A stretch of DNA of 64,000 bases from Novilysobacter_A longmucuonensis (GCF_046600735.1 NZ_JBJMAW010000015.1:1-64000); one strand, 5' to 3'. Counted from the first letter of the stretch, positions 24,999 to 34,610 are shown. Numbers and translations: made by a program. The notes: generated by a model from the letters alone, not told the origin.

Positions 24999-25556
24999 AT
25001 GCCCGATCTCCACGACTGCCCTGCCGACATCCGCCAACGCGCCGCACGCGTGCGCCTGGCGTGCTTCGACGTGGACGGCACGTTGACCGACGGACGCCTG
25101 TACTTCGATAGCGAAGGCCGGGAGCTCAAGACGTTCCACGTCCACGACGGACTGGGCATGGTGATGTTGCGCAAGGTCGGCATCGCGGTCGCGTTCGTGA
25201 CCGCCCGCGCGAGCGCGATCGCCGAACAGCGCGCGGCCGAGCTGGACGTGCAGGCGCATACACGCATCACCGACAAGTTCGCCTGCGTCAGCGGGATCGC
25301 CCGGGAGCTCGGCATCGGACTGGATGAGGTCGCTTTCATGGGCGACGACCTGCCCGACCTTCGGGTGCTGCCGCACGTGGGCTTTTCCGCCGCGCCGGCC
25401 AATGCGCATCCGTGGGTGCGCGATCGCGTGCACTGGCGCAGTGCCGCCCCCGGTGGCGAAGGCGCGGTGCGCGAGTTCTGCGACCTGCTGCTGGCCGCGC
25501 AGGGCCACGCCGAGCGCATGCTCAGTGAAGCCATGCCGACCGGGGTGCAGGCATGA
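24999..25556 (+). CDS. kdsC: KDO-8-phosphate phosphatase
   Basis: Removes phosphate from KDO-8-P to give KDO for lipopolysaccharide. The 185-residue protein is a cap-less HAD phosphatase: nucleophile Asp24 and acid/base Asp26 in F-D-V-D-G-T-L-T-D, FVTARAS, and FMGDDLPDLRVL. The C-terminus extends some 15 residues past the typical end. The stop overlaps lptC by ATGA, so kdsC, lptC, lptA and lptB form a coupled string. Confidence 0.95.
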   Translation: MPDLHDCPADIRQRAARVRLACFDVDGTLTDGRLYFDSEGRELKTFHVHDGLGMVMLRKVGIAVAFVTARASAIAEQRAAELDVQAHTRITDKFACVSGIARELGIGLDEVAFMGDDLPDLRVLPHVGFSAAPANAHPWVRDRVHWRSAAPGGEGAVREFCDLLLAAQGHAERMLSEAMPTGVQA

Positions 25557-26119
25557 GCTGGCGCGGCGTCGTCACCGTGCTGTTGCTGATCGGCGCGGGC
25601 GTCAGCGGCTGGGCATTGTGGTCGCAGCGCAGTGGCACGGCACCGACGCCGACCACCGGCAGCCAGCCCGACTACGTGCTCAACCAATTCGAACTGATCG
25701 CGCTGGACGACCAAGGCAACGAAGCCTTCAGCGTGCGCGCGCCGCGGCTTGCGCGTGACCCGAATACGCGGGCGCTCGACATCGCCACGCCGATGTTCCT
25801 GATTCCCGCTGGCGAGGGTTCGCAGGGCGGCCCGTGGGAAGTGCGCTCGCGCACCGGCTGGGTCAGCGCCGAGGGCGATGAACTGCGCCTGCGCGGCGAC
25901 GTGGTGGCCGACAGCACCGGCGCCGACGGGCGGCCGGTCACGATGACCACCGAGCAACTGAACGTTTTCCCCGATTCCAGGCGGGCCACCTCCGAGGTCG
26001 CGGTCACCCTTACCCAGCCGGGTCTTATAATCAACGGCCGCGATCTCGAGGCCAGCCTCGATACCAAGCGCATCGTTCTCCAGGACACCCAGACCCGATA
26101 TGAAAGCACTGCCCGCTAG
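25553..26119 (+). CDS. lptC: LPS export protein LptC
   Basis: The bitopic inner-membrane subunit that passes LPS from LptB2FG to LptA. One helix at residues 5-23 (GVVTVLLLIGAGVSGWALW) anchors a beta-jellyroll with PDYVLNQFELIALDDQGN, LRGDVVA and LNVFPDSRRATSEVAVTL. Length of 188 residues is typical. It overlaps kdsC by 4 bases and lptA by 20 bases. Confidence 0.93.
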   Translation: MSWRGVVTVLLLIGAGVSGWALWSQRSGTAPTPTTGSQPDYVLNQFELIALDDQGNEAFSVRAPRLARDPNTRALDIATPMFLIPAGEGSQGGPWEVRSRTGWVSAEGDELRLRGDVVADSTGADGRPVTMTTEQLNVFPDSRRATSEVAVTLTQPGLIINGRDLEASLDTKRIVLQDTQTRYESTAR

Positions 26120-26674
26120 TCTGCTGGCGCTCGTTCTGGCGGCAGCGTCCAGCACCGCGCTGGCGCGATCGTCCGACCGCAACCAGCCGATGGACATCGA
26201 TGCCGGCGAGTTCGACTATTCGCTCGACGAGAGCCGGCCCACCGTGGCCAGCCGCGGGGTGATCATCACCCAGGGCACACTCGACGTCCGCTCCAGCCGC
26301 GCCAGCATCTTCCAGCGCAACGGCGAGGCGGTGCGCGTGGTGCTGACCGGCGGACCCGCGCGGCTCTCGCAGCAACTCGACAACGGCGATCCTATGACCG
26401 CGGCAGCCAACCAGATCGACTATGACCTGCGCACCGAGATCGTGGTGTTCACCGGCGACGTGCGGGTTGCCCAGCCGGGCAATACCCTCAGCGGCCAGCG
26501 CATCGTCTACAACATGCAGACCGGCCGCGTGCAGGGTGGCGGCGAAGGCGCGGGCCGGGTGAGGATGCGGATCATGCCGCGCAACACTGGCGCCAGCGAA
26601 AGCTCGGGCGGCGCTGCCGATACCGATACCCGCCCCGACGACACCAGCGACAGCGACGGACCGGAGGGCGGCTG

Positions 26675-26675
<1 letters not shown>
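26100..26675 (+). CDS. lptA: LPS transport periplasmic protein LptA
   Basis: The periplasmic bridge protein carrying LPS between LptC and LptD. A signal peptide (residues 1-22, LLALVLAAASSTALA) precedes the OstA-like jellyroll with NQPMDIDAGEFDYSLDES, VIITQGTLDVRSSRASI and YDLRTEIVVFTGDVRV. An acidic, Ser/Asp-rich tail of about 30 residues (D-T-D-T-R-P-D-D-T-S-D-S-D) follows the fold. Its start lies inside the 3' end of lptC. Confidence 0.94.
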
Positions 26676-27394
<719 letters not shown>

Positions 27395-27522
27395 GGTTCG
27401 TATCGGCACGTCGCACCCGGTGCAGCGTTGCACCGGTGCCCGGAAAATTCGTCACGGACTTTCCCGCTGCCCGGGGATACGCTGCGAGCGCCGGCCACCC
27501 CGGCAGCGTCAAGCAAACCACC

Positions 27523-28938
27523 ATGAAGCCCCGTCTCCAAACCTCCCTCGGACAACAACTGGTGATGACGCCGCAATTGCGGCAGGCGATCCGCCTGTTG
27601 CAGTTGTCCGCGATCGAGCTGGAGGCTGAACTGGCCACCGCGGTCGAGAGCAATCCCCTGCTGGACTGGACCGAAACATCGGCCAGCGCCTCCACCGCCG
27701 ATGACGCGCCGCCGGCGCCCGCCAGCGAAGAACGCGAGGCGCAACTGCCCGACAGCGAGTGGGGCCCCAATGACGGGGAGACCTGGTACGAGCGCATCGG
27801 CCCGGTCGACCACGGCGACGACAATCCGGTGGCCGAGCAGGTTGCCGAGCTCGAGAGCCTGCACGATCACCTGCTGTGGCAGCTGCACCTGAGCCACCTC
27901 TCGCCGCGCGACCGCATCATCGGCGTCACCCTGATCGAGGCGATCGAGGACGACGGCTACCTGCGCGAGCCGCTCGAAGCGATCGCGGCATCCCTGGCGC
28001 CGGGCCTGGACGCCGGCGACGAAGAGATCCTCACCGTACTGCACCAGATCCAGCGCTTCGACCCGGTCGGCGTCGGTGCACGCAACCTTGGCGAGTGCCT
28101 GCGCCTGCAGTTGGAAACGGTGCCTGAAGACACCCCGGGCAAGCCACTCGCCCACCGGCTCGCCAACGGGCCGCTGGAGCGCCTGCCCCGGGTCGGCGTG
28201 GCCGGACTCGCCGCCGAGCTGAAACTCGACCCAGGCGAGGTCGATACCGCGGTGCAGCTGCTGCGCTCGCTCGACCCGCGCCCCGGTGCGCAGATCGGGG
28301 CGATCGCCAACGACACTTATGTCGCGCCGGACGTGGTCATCTGGCGCCAGCACGGCGTATGGCGCGCGGCGCTGGCCGACGGCATGCGGCCGAAGGTGTC
28401 GATCCATCGCGGCTACGAAGGCATGATCCGCCACGCCAGCGCGGCCGATGCCAGCTACCTGCGCGGCCACCTGCAGGAGGCGCGCTGGCTGCTCAAGAGC
28501 CTGGAGGCACGTGGCGACACGCTGCTCAAGGTCGCGCGCTGCCTGCTCAGGCAGCAGGCCGGGTTCCTCGAATTTGGCGACAGCGCGTTGCGCCCGCTGA
28601 CCCTGCGCGAGGTCGCCGCCGAGGTCGGCCTGCACGAATCCACGGTCTCGCGCGCGATCGCCCGCAAGTACGCGCGCACCCCGCGCGGCACCGTGCCGCT
28701 GCGCGCGTTCTTCGCCTCGGGCATTGACACCGGCGGGGGTGGCGAGGCCTCCAGCACCGCGATCCAATCGATGATCCGCCAGCTGATCGAGGCGGAAAAC
28801 CCACGCAAGCCGCTGTCGGACGCACGCCTGGCCGAGACCCTCAAGGCCACCGGCGTGCCTGTCGCGCGCCGCACCGTCGCCAAGTATCGCGAGGCGATGG
28901 GTGTCCCGTCGTCGCAGGACCGGGTGCGGATGGGGTGA
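27523..28938 (+). CDS. rpoN: RNA polymerase sigma-54 factor
   Basis: Directs RNA polymerase to -24/-12 promoters that need enhancer-binding proteins. From the ATG at 27523 the 471-residue protein has region I M-K-P-R-L-Q-T-S-L-G-Q-Q-L-V-M-T-P-Q-L-R and IRLLQLSAIELE, an acidic linker, the core-binding domain with DPVGVGARNLGECL, an HTH in the VGLHESTVSRAI segment, and the RpoN box A-R-R-T-V-A-K-Y-R-E. An upstream in-frame start at 27436 is unlikely because region I begins here. It sits between lptB and hpf, the classic arrangement. Confidence 0.97.
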   Translation: MKPRLQTSLGQQLVMTPQLRQAIRLLQLSAIELEAELATAVESNPLLDWTETSASASTADDAPPAPASEEREAQLPDSEWGPNDGETWYERIGPVDHGDDNPVAEQVAELESLHDHLLWQLHLSHLSPRDRIIGVTLIEAIEDDGYLREPLEAIAASLAPGLDAGDEEILTVLHQIQRFDPVGVGARNLGECLRLQLETVPEDTPGKPLAHRLANGPLERLPRVGVAGLAAELKLDPGEVDTAVQLLRSLDPRPGAQIGAIANDTYVAPDVVIWRQHGVWRAALADGMRPKVSIHRGYEGMIRHASAADASYLRGHLQEARWLLKSLEARGDTLLKVARCLLRQQAGFLEFGDSALRPLTLREVAAEVGLHESTVSRAIARKYARTPRGTVPLRAFFASGIDTGGGGEASSTAIQSMIRQLIEAENPRKPLSDARLAETLKATGVPVARRTVAKYREAMGVPSSQDRVRMG

Positions 28939-28948
28939 GACAGAAGGC

Positions 28949-29124
28949 TTTGACGCGGATCAGAGCTAAAAAGGGCGCGGATAAAGGCAAAGGGTAAACA
29001 TGGAAACAGCGCAAAGAAGCGGTCCCGCCTCTCTCTGGGTGCATCTCCGCTTGGGAATAGCTCTGCACGCCCGAAGCTCTTGTGTCGGCCTTATCCGCAT
29101 TTTTTTGCTCTGATCCGCGTGAAA
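28949..29124. repeat. 176-bp long imperfect inverted repeat (MITE-like)
   Basis: The left arm (28949-28988) reads GACGCGGATCAGAGC, an A-rich spacer, and GCGGATAAAGGC. The right arm (29087-29124) repeats these in reverse complement: GGCCTTATCCGC, a T-rich spacer, and GCTCTGATCCGCGTG. Arms are about 40 bases and nearly identical. The middle holds no gene. It fills most of the rpoN-hpf gap. Confidence 0.8.
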
Positions 29125-29205
29125 ACGTCTTCCGCTCTTCAAACCGCCATCCACGCCGCCTGCGATATGCTGCGGTCTCAGTCGCGACGTTAGAGGAGCT
29201 TTCCG

Positions 29206-29532
29206 ATGCGTATCGAAACCCACGGCCAGCAGATCGATGTCACCCCCGCCATGCGGGACTACGTGGAATCCAAGCTGGCGCGACTGGGACGCCATTATGA
29301 GCAGCCGTTCGACGTGCGCGCCCTGCTCAGCCTCGACAAGCCCGACCACCGCGCCGAAGCGACCGTGAATGTTGCCGGTCGCACCCTCCACGCCGATGCC
29401 AATGCCATCGACATGTACGCCGCGATCGACCTGCTCGCCGACAAGCTCGACCGCCTGCTGATGAAGCACAAGAGCAAGATGGTCGATCACCACCGCGGCG
29501 AAAGCCTCGCGCGCACCGGCGAACTGGGCTGA
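29206..29532 (+). CDS. hpf: ribosome hibernation-promoting factor, short form
   Basis: The 108-residue protein (M-R-I-E-T-H-G-Q-Q-I-D-V-T-P-A-M-R, HADANAIDMYAAIDLLADKLDRLLMKHKSKMVDHH) is a complete HPF/YfiA domain that binds the 30S A and P sites and favours 100S dimers with RMF. It has no C-terminal dimerisation domain, so it is the short type. GAGGAG lies about 8 bases before the ATG. Its place between rpoN and ptsN is conserved across proteobacteria. Confidence 0.94.
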   Translation: MRIETHGQQIDVTPAMRDYVESKLARLGRHYEQPFDVRALLSLDKPDHRAEATVNVAGRTLHADANAIDMYAAIDLLADKLDRLLMKHKSKMVDHHRGESLARTGELG

Positions 29533-29572
29533 GCCCCAGCGTCGCCCATCGACCGGCCGTCCACCCGCACCG

Positions 29573-30073
29573 ATGCCCTTCAAGGATCTGCTCAGCGCCG
29601 ACCGGATCGCGATCCTGGCCGAGCCCGGCGACCACCTGGCCGTGCTCGACGCCGCATCGCGCCTGCTGGCCGGCAACCTGCCCGCCGCGGCCGGCGCCGG
29701 ATTCAGCAGCGCCGGGTTGACCGATGCCATAGGCGAAAGCCTGCGCAACCGAGAGCGGCTCGCCAGCACCGCGATTGGCCACGGCGTGGCAATCCCGCAC
29801 GGCCGGCTGCCGACCATCGAGGAAAGCCGCGGTGCCTTCCTGCGGCTGGCCAAGCCGGTCGATTTTGGCGCAGCCGATGGACAGCCGGTGGACCTGGTCG
29901 TGGCGATGGCGGTGCCGGAACACTACGTGCAGCAACACCTGCAGCAGCTGGCCGAGATGGCCGAACGCTTCGCTTCGCCGCGGTTTCGCGCGCGCTTGCG
30001 CGCTGCCGCCGACGTGACCGAGCTGCGCTGCGCGCTGCTCGATGGCGCCTACGCCGATCCGGAGCGAACCTAG
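29573..30073 (+). CDS. ptsN: nitrogen PTS enzyme IIA (PtsN)
   Basis: A 166-residue EIIA of the fructose/mannitol fold that serves as a regulatory output of the PTS rather than in sugar uptake. The phosphorylated histidine is His76 in G-V-A-I-P-H-G-R-L. The N-terminal part has a Gly/Ala-rich insertion (PAAAGAGFSSAG) in the first helical region. The usual Ntr partners EI-Ntr (ptsP) and NPr (ptsO) are not here; general EI and HPr genes follow downstream and are the likely phosphate source. Confidence 0.93.
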   Translation: MPFKDLLSADRIAILAEPGDHLAVLDAASRLLAGNLPAAAGAGFSSAGLTDAIGESLRNRERLASTAIGHGVAIPHGRLPTIEESRGAFLRLAKPVDFGAADGQPVDLVVAMAVPEHYVQQHLQQLAEMAERFASPRFRARLRAAADVTELRCALLDGAYADPERT

Positions 30074-30154
30074 GATGAAACCGGCAGTTGCCTCACCACG
30101 GCCCCTCCAGGCGGGCGCCACTCGCGCCCGTCCCGCCGCCAGGGTGTGTCCGCG

Positions 30155-31105
30155 ATGAACGCCAGCATCAGCGCCGGTGAACTGTTCGAACAGCAACGCG
30201 AGCGCCTCGATTTGCGCTGGCTGGCCGGCCAGGACGGCGAGCGCCGGGTGCTGGAGGCGGTCGAGACCGTCGCGCGGCGGCCATCGCTGGCCGGCTACGT
30301 CAACACGATCTACCCCAACAAGGTGCAGATCCTCGGCACCGAGGAACTGGCGTGGCTGGACTCGCTCGATTCGCGCCTGCGTTGGGAGACCATCGAGAAG
30401 ATCATCCAGTACCGCCCACTTGCGCTGATCATCAGCAAGCAGCAATTCTGCCCCGAGGATCTGCGCCTGGCCGCGGAGGAGTCGCAGACGCCGCTGTGGA
30501 GCTCACCGCGGCGCGGCCATGAACTGCTCAACCACCTGCAATACCACCTGGCCCGCACGCTGGCACCGCGCGTCACGCTGCACGGGGTGTTCATGGAGAT
30601 CTACTCGATCGGCGTGCTGGTGACCGGCGATGCCGGCTCGGGCAAGAGCGAGCTTGCGCTGGAGCTGATCACCCGCGGGCATCGCCTGGTCGCCGACGAC
30701 GCGCCCGAGTTCACCCAGATCGCGCCCGACGTGCTCGACGGGACCTGCCCGGAACTGCTGCAGGACCTGCTGGAAGTACGCGGGCTGGGCGTGCTCAACA
30801 TTCGAGAAATGTTCGGCGACACCGCGGTGAAGGGCAACAAGTACCTGCGCCTGATCATCCACCTGACCAAGCCCACCGAAGAGTCCGCACCCGGCGGCAT
30901 GGAGCGCCTGACCGGCGACCGCGGCGCGCGGCGGGTGCTCGACCTGGAAGTGCCGACCATCACCCTGCCGGTGATGCCCGGGCGCAACCTCGCGGTGCTG
31001 GCCGAGGCCGCCACCCGCGTGCACAGCCTGCGCATGAAAGGGCTCGATCCGGCCGCGGCGTTCATCGCACGCCACAGCAACTTTCTCGAAAGGGGCGACT
31101 CGTGA
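30155..31105 (+). CDS. hprK: HPr kinase/phosphorylase
   Basis: Phosphorylates and dephosphorylates HPr on Ser46. The protein has an N-terminal MurF-like domain and a C-terminal kinase domain with P-loop T-G-D-A-G-S-G-K-S-E and the HprK signature LLEVRGLGVLNIREMFGDTAV. The ATG at 30155 is preferred to a GTG three codons upstream, because AGGG is then at a workable distance. Its stop overlaps the rapZ start (GTGA). The HPr encoded nearby has the target serine. Confidence 0.94.
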   Translation: MNASISAGELFEQQRERLDLRWLAGQDGERRVLEAVETVARRPSLAGYVNTIYPNKVQILGTEELAWLDSLDSRLRWETIEKIIQYRPLALIISKQQFCPEDLRLAAEESQTPLWSSPRRGHELLNHLQYHLARTLAPRVTLHGVFMEIYSIGVLVTGDAGSGKSELALELITRGHRLVADDAPEFTQIAPDVLDGTCPELLQDLLEVRGLGVLNIREMFGDTAVKGNKYLRLIIHLTKPTEESAPGGMERLTGDRGARRVLDLEVPTITLPVMPGRNLAVLAEAATRVHSLRMKGLDPAAAFIARHSNFLERGDS

Positions 31106-32010
31106 GCACGCCGGCAGCGCCATCGGATGCCGTGCCGGGCGCATCGGTGCCCACCCTGGTCATCGTCAGCGGCATGTCGGGTTCGGGCAAGAGCGTGGCG
31201 CTGAACACCTTCGAGGACCTGGGCTACTACTGCGTGGACAATCTGCCGGCCGAGTTGCTGACCCAGTTCGTGCAGAGCGTCACCGGCGCCGAGAATGCGC
31301 CGTCCAAACTGGCGGTGGGCATCGACGTGCGCAACCGGCACAGCGACCTGGCCAACATTCCCGAGTGGCTGTCGGCGGTCGGCGCGTTGGGGCTCGACCC
31401 GCGGCTGGTGTTCTTCGAAAGCCGCGACGAAGCGCTGCTCAAGCGCTATGCCGACACCCGCCGGCGCCACCCCCTGAGCCAGCTCGGCCTGACCCTGGCC
31501 GATTCGATCTCGCTGGAACGGCAGGTACTCAAACCGCTGCGGCAGATCGCCGATTTCGTACTCGACACCAGCGATCTGAACGTCCACCAGTTGCGCCGGC
31601 ACGTGACCACCGAGTTCGGGCTGAGCGACGAGGGCACGGTGTCGCTGCTGTTCGAGTCCTTCGCCTACCGCCATGGCGTACCGGCCGATGCCGACTTCGT
31701 GTTCGACGCGCGCTGCCTGCCCAACCCGCACTGGAATGCCACCCTGCGGCCGCTGTCGGGGCGCGACCACGCCGTCGGCGAGTTCCTGCATGCCCAACCC
31801 GATGTCGGCGAATACGTCGATCAGATCAGCCAGTTCCTCGACACCTGGCTGCCGCGCCTGAAATCCGACAGCAGCCGCAGCTACGTCACGGTCGCGTTCG
31901 GCTGTACCGGCGGCCGCCATCGCTCGGTCTACCTGGCCGAGCGCCTGGCGCAACATGCGCGCGAACAGGGCTGGGATGAAGTTGCAGTGCACCATCGCGA
32001 GCTGGACTGA
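31102..32010 (+). CDS. rapZ: RapZ/YvcJ-family nucleotide-binding protein
   Basis: The 302-residue protein has P-loop SGMSGSGKSVAL, FEDLGYYCVDNLP, a Walker B-like VFFESRDEALL and the C-terminal VAFGCTGGRHRSVYLAERLA. In E. coli RapZ senses glucosamine-6-P and binds the small RNAs GlmY/GlmZ through a basic C-terminal tail. Here the protein ends V-H-H-R-E-L-D, and the E. coli lysine/arginine tail is absent. The start is a GTG overlapping hprK. RNA binding in the E. coli manner is therefore doubtful; the domain itself is certain. Confidence 0.93.
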   Translation: MSTPAAPSDAVPGASVPTLVIVSGMSGSGKSVALNTFEDLGYYCVDNLPAELLTQFVQSVTGAENAPSKLAVGIDVRNRHSDLANIPEWLSAVGALGLDPRLVFFESRDEALLKRYADTRRRHPLSQLGLTLADSISLERQVLKPLRQIADFVLDTSDLNVHQLRRHVTTEFGLSDEGTVSLLFESFAYRHGVPADADFVFDARCLPNPHWNATLRPLSGRDHAVGEFLHAQPDVGEYVDQISQFLDTWLPRLKSDSSRSYVTVAFGCTGGRHRSVYLAERLAQHAREQGWDEVAVHHRELD

Positions 32011-32127
32011 CGTCGGGTTTTCGGTTTCCAGTTTCGGATGCCGGGTGCGGGACTCGGGCCCCATGCCCCTGCATCCCGCGTATTCCCCGACTTCCGGCCT
32101 TTAACGTTCGTCTGCTAAGTTCCCCGC

Positions 32128-32520
32128 ATGTCCGTCGGCGTCCTACTCATCACCCACGAAGGCATCGGCACGGCGCTGGTCGCGGTCGCCGGCCGCTTGC
32201 TGAATCCGCTGCCGTTGCGGACCGAGTCGCTGGAGGTGCCGTTCGATGGCGATCCCGACGCTCTGCTGCCGCAGGCCAGCGCGGCCTTGCGGCGGGTGGA
32301 TGGCGGCGACGGCGTGCTGGTGCTGACCGACCTGTACGGGGCCACGCCCAGCAATCTGGCGGCCAGGCTGGCGCGGCTGGGTACCCCGGTGCGGCGGGTG
32401 TCGGCGGTGAGCCTGCCAATGCTGTTGCGGGTGATGAACTACGCCGAGCTCGAGCTCGACGCGTTGCCCGCGGTGGCGGCCGCCGGCGCGCGCAACGGCG
32501 TGGTGCTGGACCAAGGATGA
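32128..32520 (+). CDS. mannose-type PTS EIIA component
   Basis: The 130-residue protein has the EIIA-Man fold with phosphohistidine His10 in L-L-I-T-H-E-G-I-G and a second conserved segment VLTDLYGATPSNLAARL. No EIIB, IIC or IID permease gene is near, so it is likely a regulatory phosphate acceptor from HPr. No Shine-Dalgarno is seen before the ATG at 32128, while TGC-TAAGTT at 32113-32121 resembles an extended -10; a leaderless transcript is a weak possibility. Confidence 0.92.
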   Translation: MSVGVLLITHEGIGTALVAVAGRLLNPLPLRTESLEVPFDGDPDALLPQASAALRRVDGGDGVLVLTDLYGATPSNLAARLARLGTPVRRVSAVSLPMLLRVMNYAELELDALPAVAAAGARNGVVLDQG

Positions 32521-32584
32521 AACGAAACGATGAGACAGGCATGGGGCGGCGAAGCATGAAAGGCGGAATCTCAAGGACACAGCG

Positions 32585-32854
32585 ATGATCGAACGCGAAC
32601 TGACCGTCTCCAACCGCCTGGGCCTGCACGCGCGTGCCACCGCCAAGCTGGTGCAATTGCTGTCGGCCTATCCCGGCAACGCCACGCTCACTGCCAAGGG
32701 CCGAGAGGTCAACGCCAAGAGCATCATGGGCGTGATGCTGCTCGCCGCCGGCCAGGGCACGCAGGTGAAACTGCGCGTGGAAGGCGATGACGAGGCGGCC
32801 GTGGTCGACCAGGTCGCCGAGCTGTTCGATCGTCGTTTCGACGAAGACGCCTGA
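32585..32854 (+). CDS. ptsH: phosphocarrier protein HPr
   Basis: The 89-residue protein carries both regulatory sites: His15 in L-G-L-H-A-R-A, phosphorylated by EI, and Ser46 in A-K-S-I-M-G-V-M, the HprK target. It passes phosphate to the two EIIA proteins encoded upstream. ptsI begins 13 bases after its stop codon. Confidence 0.96.
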   Translation: MIERELTVSNRLGLHARATAKLVQLLSAYPGNATLTAKGREVNAKSIMGVMLLAAGQGTQVKLRVEGDDEAAVVDQVAELFDRRFDEDA

Positions 32855-32867
32855 GGCGCAGCGGGGC

Positions 32868-34610
32868 ATGCGGCACGAGTTTTCCGGCCACGGCGCATCG
32901 CGCGGCAGCGCGCTCGGCCGTGCGCGGGTGCGCCTGCCGCACGTGCTGGAGGTGGTCGAGGAGCGCATTGCCGAAGCCGCGATCGAACCGGAGCTCGAAC
33001 GCCTGCACGCCGCGATCCAGGGCGTCCGCGGCGAGATGCACGCGCTGCGCCAACGCCTGCATGGCGCGCTGGCGCAGGAGCTGGGCGAGTTCCTCGACCT
33101 GCATGCGCTGTTGCTCGACGATCCCGAGCTGCTGCACGGCCTCGACGAGCTGATCCGCACCGGCCGCTACAGCGCCGACTACGCCCTGCGCCTGCAACGC
33201 GACCGGATCGCGGCGGTGTTCGAGTCGATGGACGATGCCTACTTCCGCAGCCGCGTGGAAGACATCGACCAGGTGATCGGCCGGGTCCACGCCGCGCTGC
33301 ACCGGCGCGAGGCCGACACCCAGGGCGTGGCCGGCGAGATCCTGGTCACCGATACCGTCGCCCCGGCCGAGCTGGCGCAGTTGCAGGCCCAGGGCGTCAT
33401 GGCGATCGTGACCGCCTCCGGCAGCGCGCTCTCGCACAGCGCGATCCTGGCGCGCAGCCTGCACATGCCGTTCGTGGTCGGCGCCACCAACGTGCTGCAG
33501 AAGGTCAACGACGGCGACGTGCTGGCGGTCGATGGCAGCGATGGCCGGGTGGTGCTGGAACCCGACGCCGCGGACCTGCGCACGCACCGGGCGCGGGTCC
33601 GCGAGCACGCACGCGAGCGCAAGCAGCTCAATCGCCTGCGGCGCGAACCCTCGCGCACCACCGATGGCGTCGATATCAAGCTGTTCGCCAATGCCGAGTC
33701 GCGCCGCGACGTGGCCGAGGCCCATGCACTCGGCGCGGCCGGGGTCGGCCTGTACCGCAGCGAGTTCCTGTTCCTGAACGGAAGCGAGCAACAGCGCGGC
33801 GCGCTGCCGACCGAGGACGAGCAGTTCCACGCCTATCGCGATGTGGTGCTCGGCATGACCGGCCGCGCCGTCACCATCCGCACGCTCGACCTGGGCGCCG
33901 ACAAGGCCGACCGCACCGGGCTGGCGCTGCGCGACGAGCCCAATCCCGCGCTCGGGCTGCGCGGGGTGCGCCTGTCGCTGTCCCGGCCCGGGCTGCTCGA
34001 CACCCAGCTGCGGGCGCTGCTGCGCGCCTCCGGCTACGGCCCGCTGCGCATCCTGCTGCCGATGATCTGCTGCCGCGAGGAGGTACTCCAGGTGCGCGGC
34101 CGGCTCAACCAGGTCGCAAGCGATCTGCGCAGCGAGGGCTTCGAAATCGCCGACCACGTGCCGCTTGGCGCGATGATTGAGATCCCGGCGGCCGCGATCG
34201 CCTTACCGACCTTCATCGGCAGCGTGGATTTCCTGTCGATCGGCACCAACGACCTGATCCAATACCTGCTCGCCGCCGACCGCAACAACGAAGCGCTAGG
34301 CGAGCTCTATACCCCGCTGCACCCGGCCTTGATTCGATTATTGCGCGACGTGATCCGGCTGGCGCGGGCACGCGGCAAGCCGATCGCGGTCTGCGGGGAG
34401 ATCGCCGGCGACCCGCGTCTGACCCCCATGCTGCTGGCGCTGGGGCTGGGCGAGTTCAGCCTGCATCCGGCGACGCTGCTGGAGGTCCGTCGTACGATCC
34501 GCGCTTGCGACCTGGCCAGACTGCGCTCGCGCGCGCCGGCGTTGATGCGCGCGCGCAGCCGCGAGGAAATCGAGCGCTGGCTGCACAACCAGTGCGGCCC
34601 GGAGGTGTAG
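32868..34610 (+). CDS. ptsI: PTS enzyme I
   Basis: Autophosphorylates with PEP and passes phosphate to HPr. From the ATG at 32868 the 580 residues comprise the EIN domain with active His190 in A-L-S-H-S-A-I-L-A-R and the PEP-binding barrel with GVGLYRSEFLFL, TIRTLDLGADK, GAMIEIPAA and DFLSIGTNDLIQYLLAADR. No GAF domain precedes it, so it is general EI and not EI-Ntr. The stop codon TAG (34608-34610) lies in a GTAGGAGC repeat remnant. Confidence 0.96.
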   Translation: MRHEFSGHGASRGSALGRARVRLPHVLEVVEERIAEAAIEPELERLHAAIQGVRGEMHALRQRLHGALAQELGEFLDLHALLLDDPELLHGLDELIRTGRYSADYALRLQRDRIAAVFESMDDAYFRSRVEDIDQVIGRVHAALHRREADTQGVAGEILVTDTVAPAELAQLQAQGVMAIVTASGSALSHSAILARSLHMPFVVGATNVLQKVNDGDVLAVDGSDGRVVLEPDAADLRTHRARVREHARERKQLNRLRREPSRTTDGVDIKLFANAESRRDVAEAHALGAAGVGLYRSEFLFLNGSEQQRGALPTEDEQFHAYRDVVLGMTGRAVTIRTLDLGADKADRTGLALRDEPNPALGLRGVRLSLSRPGLLDTQLRALLRASGYGPLRILLPMICCREEVLQVRGRLNQVASDLRSEGFEIADHVPLGAMIEIPAAAIALPTFIGSVDFLSIGTNDLIQYLLAADRNNEALGELYTPLHPALIRLLRDVIRLARARGKPIAVCGEIAGDPRLTPMLLALGLGEFSLHPATLLEVRRTIRACDLARLRSRAPALMRARSREEIERWLHNQCGPEV

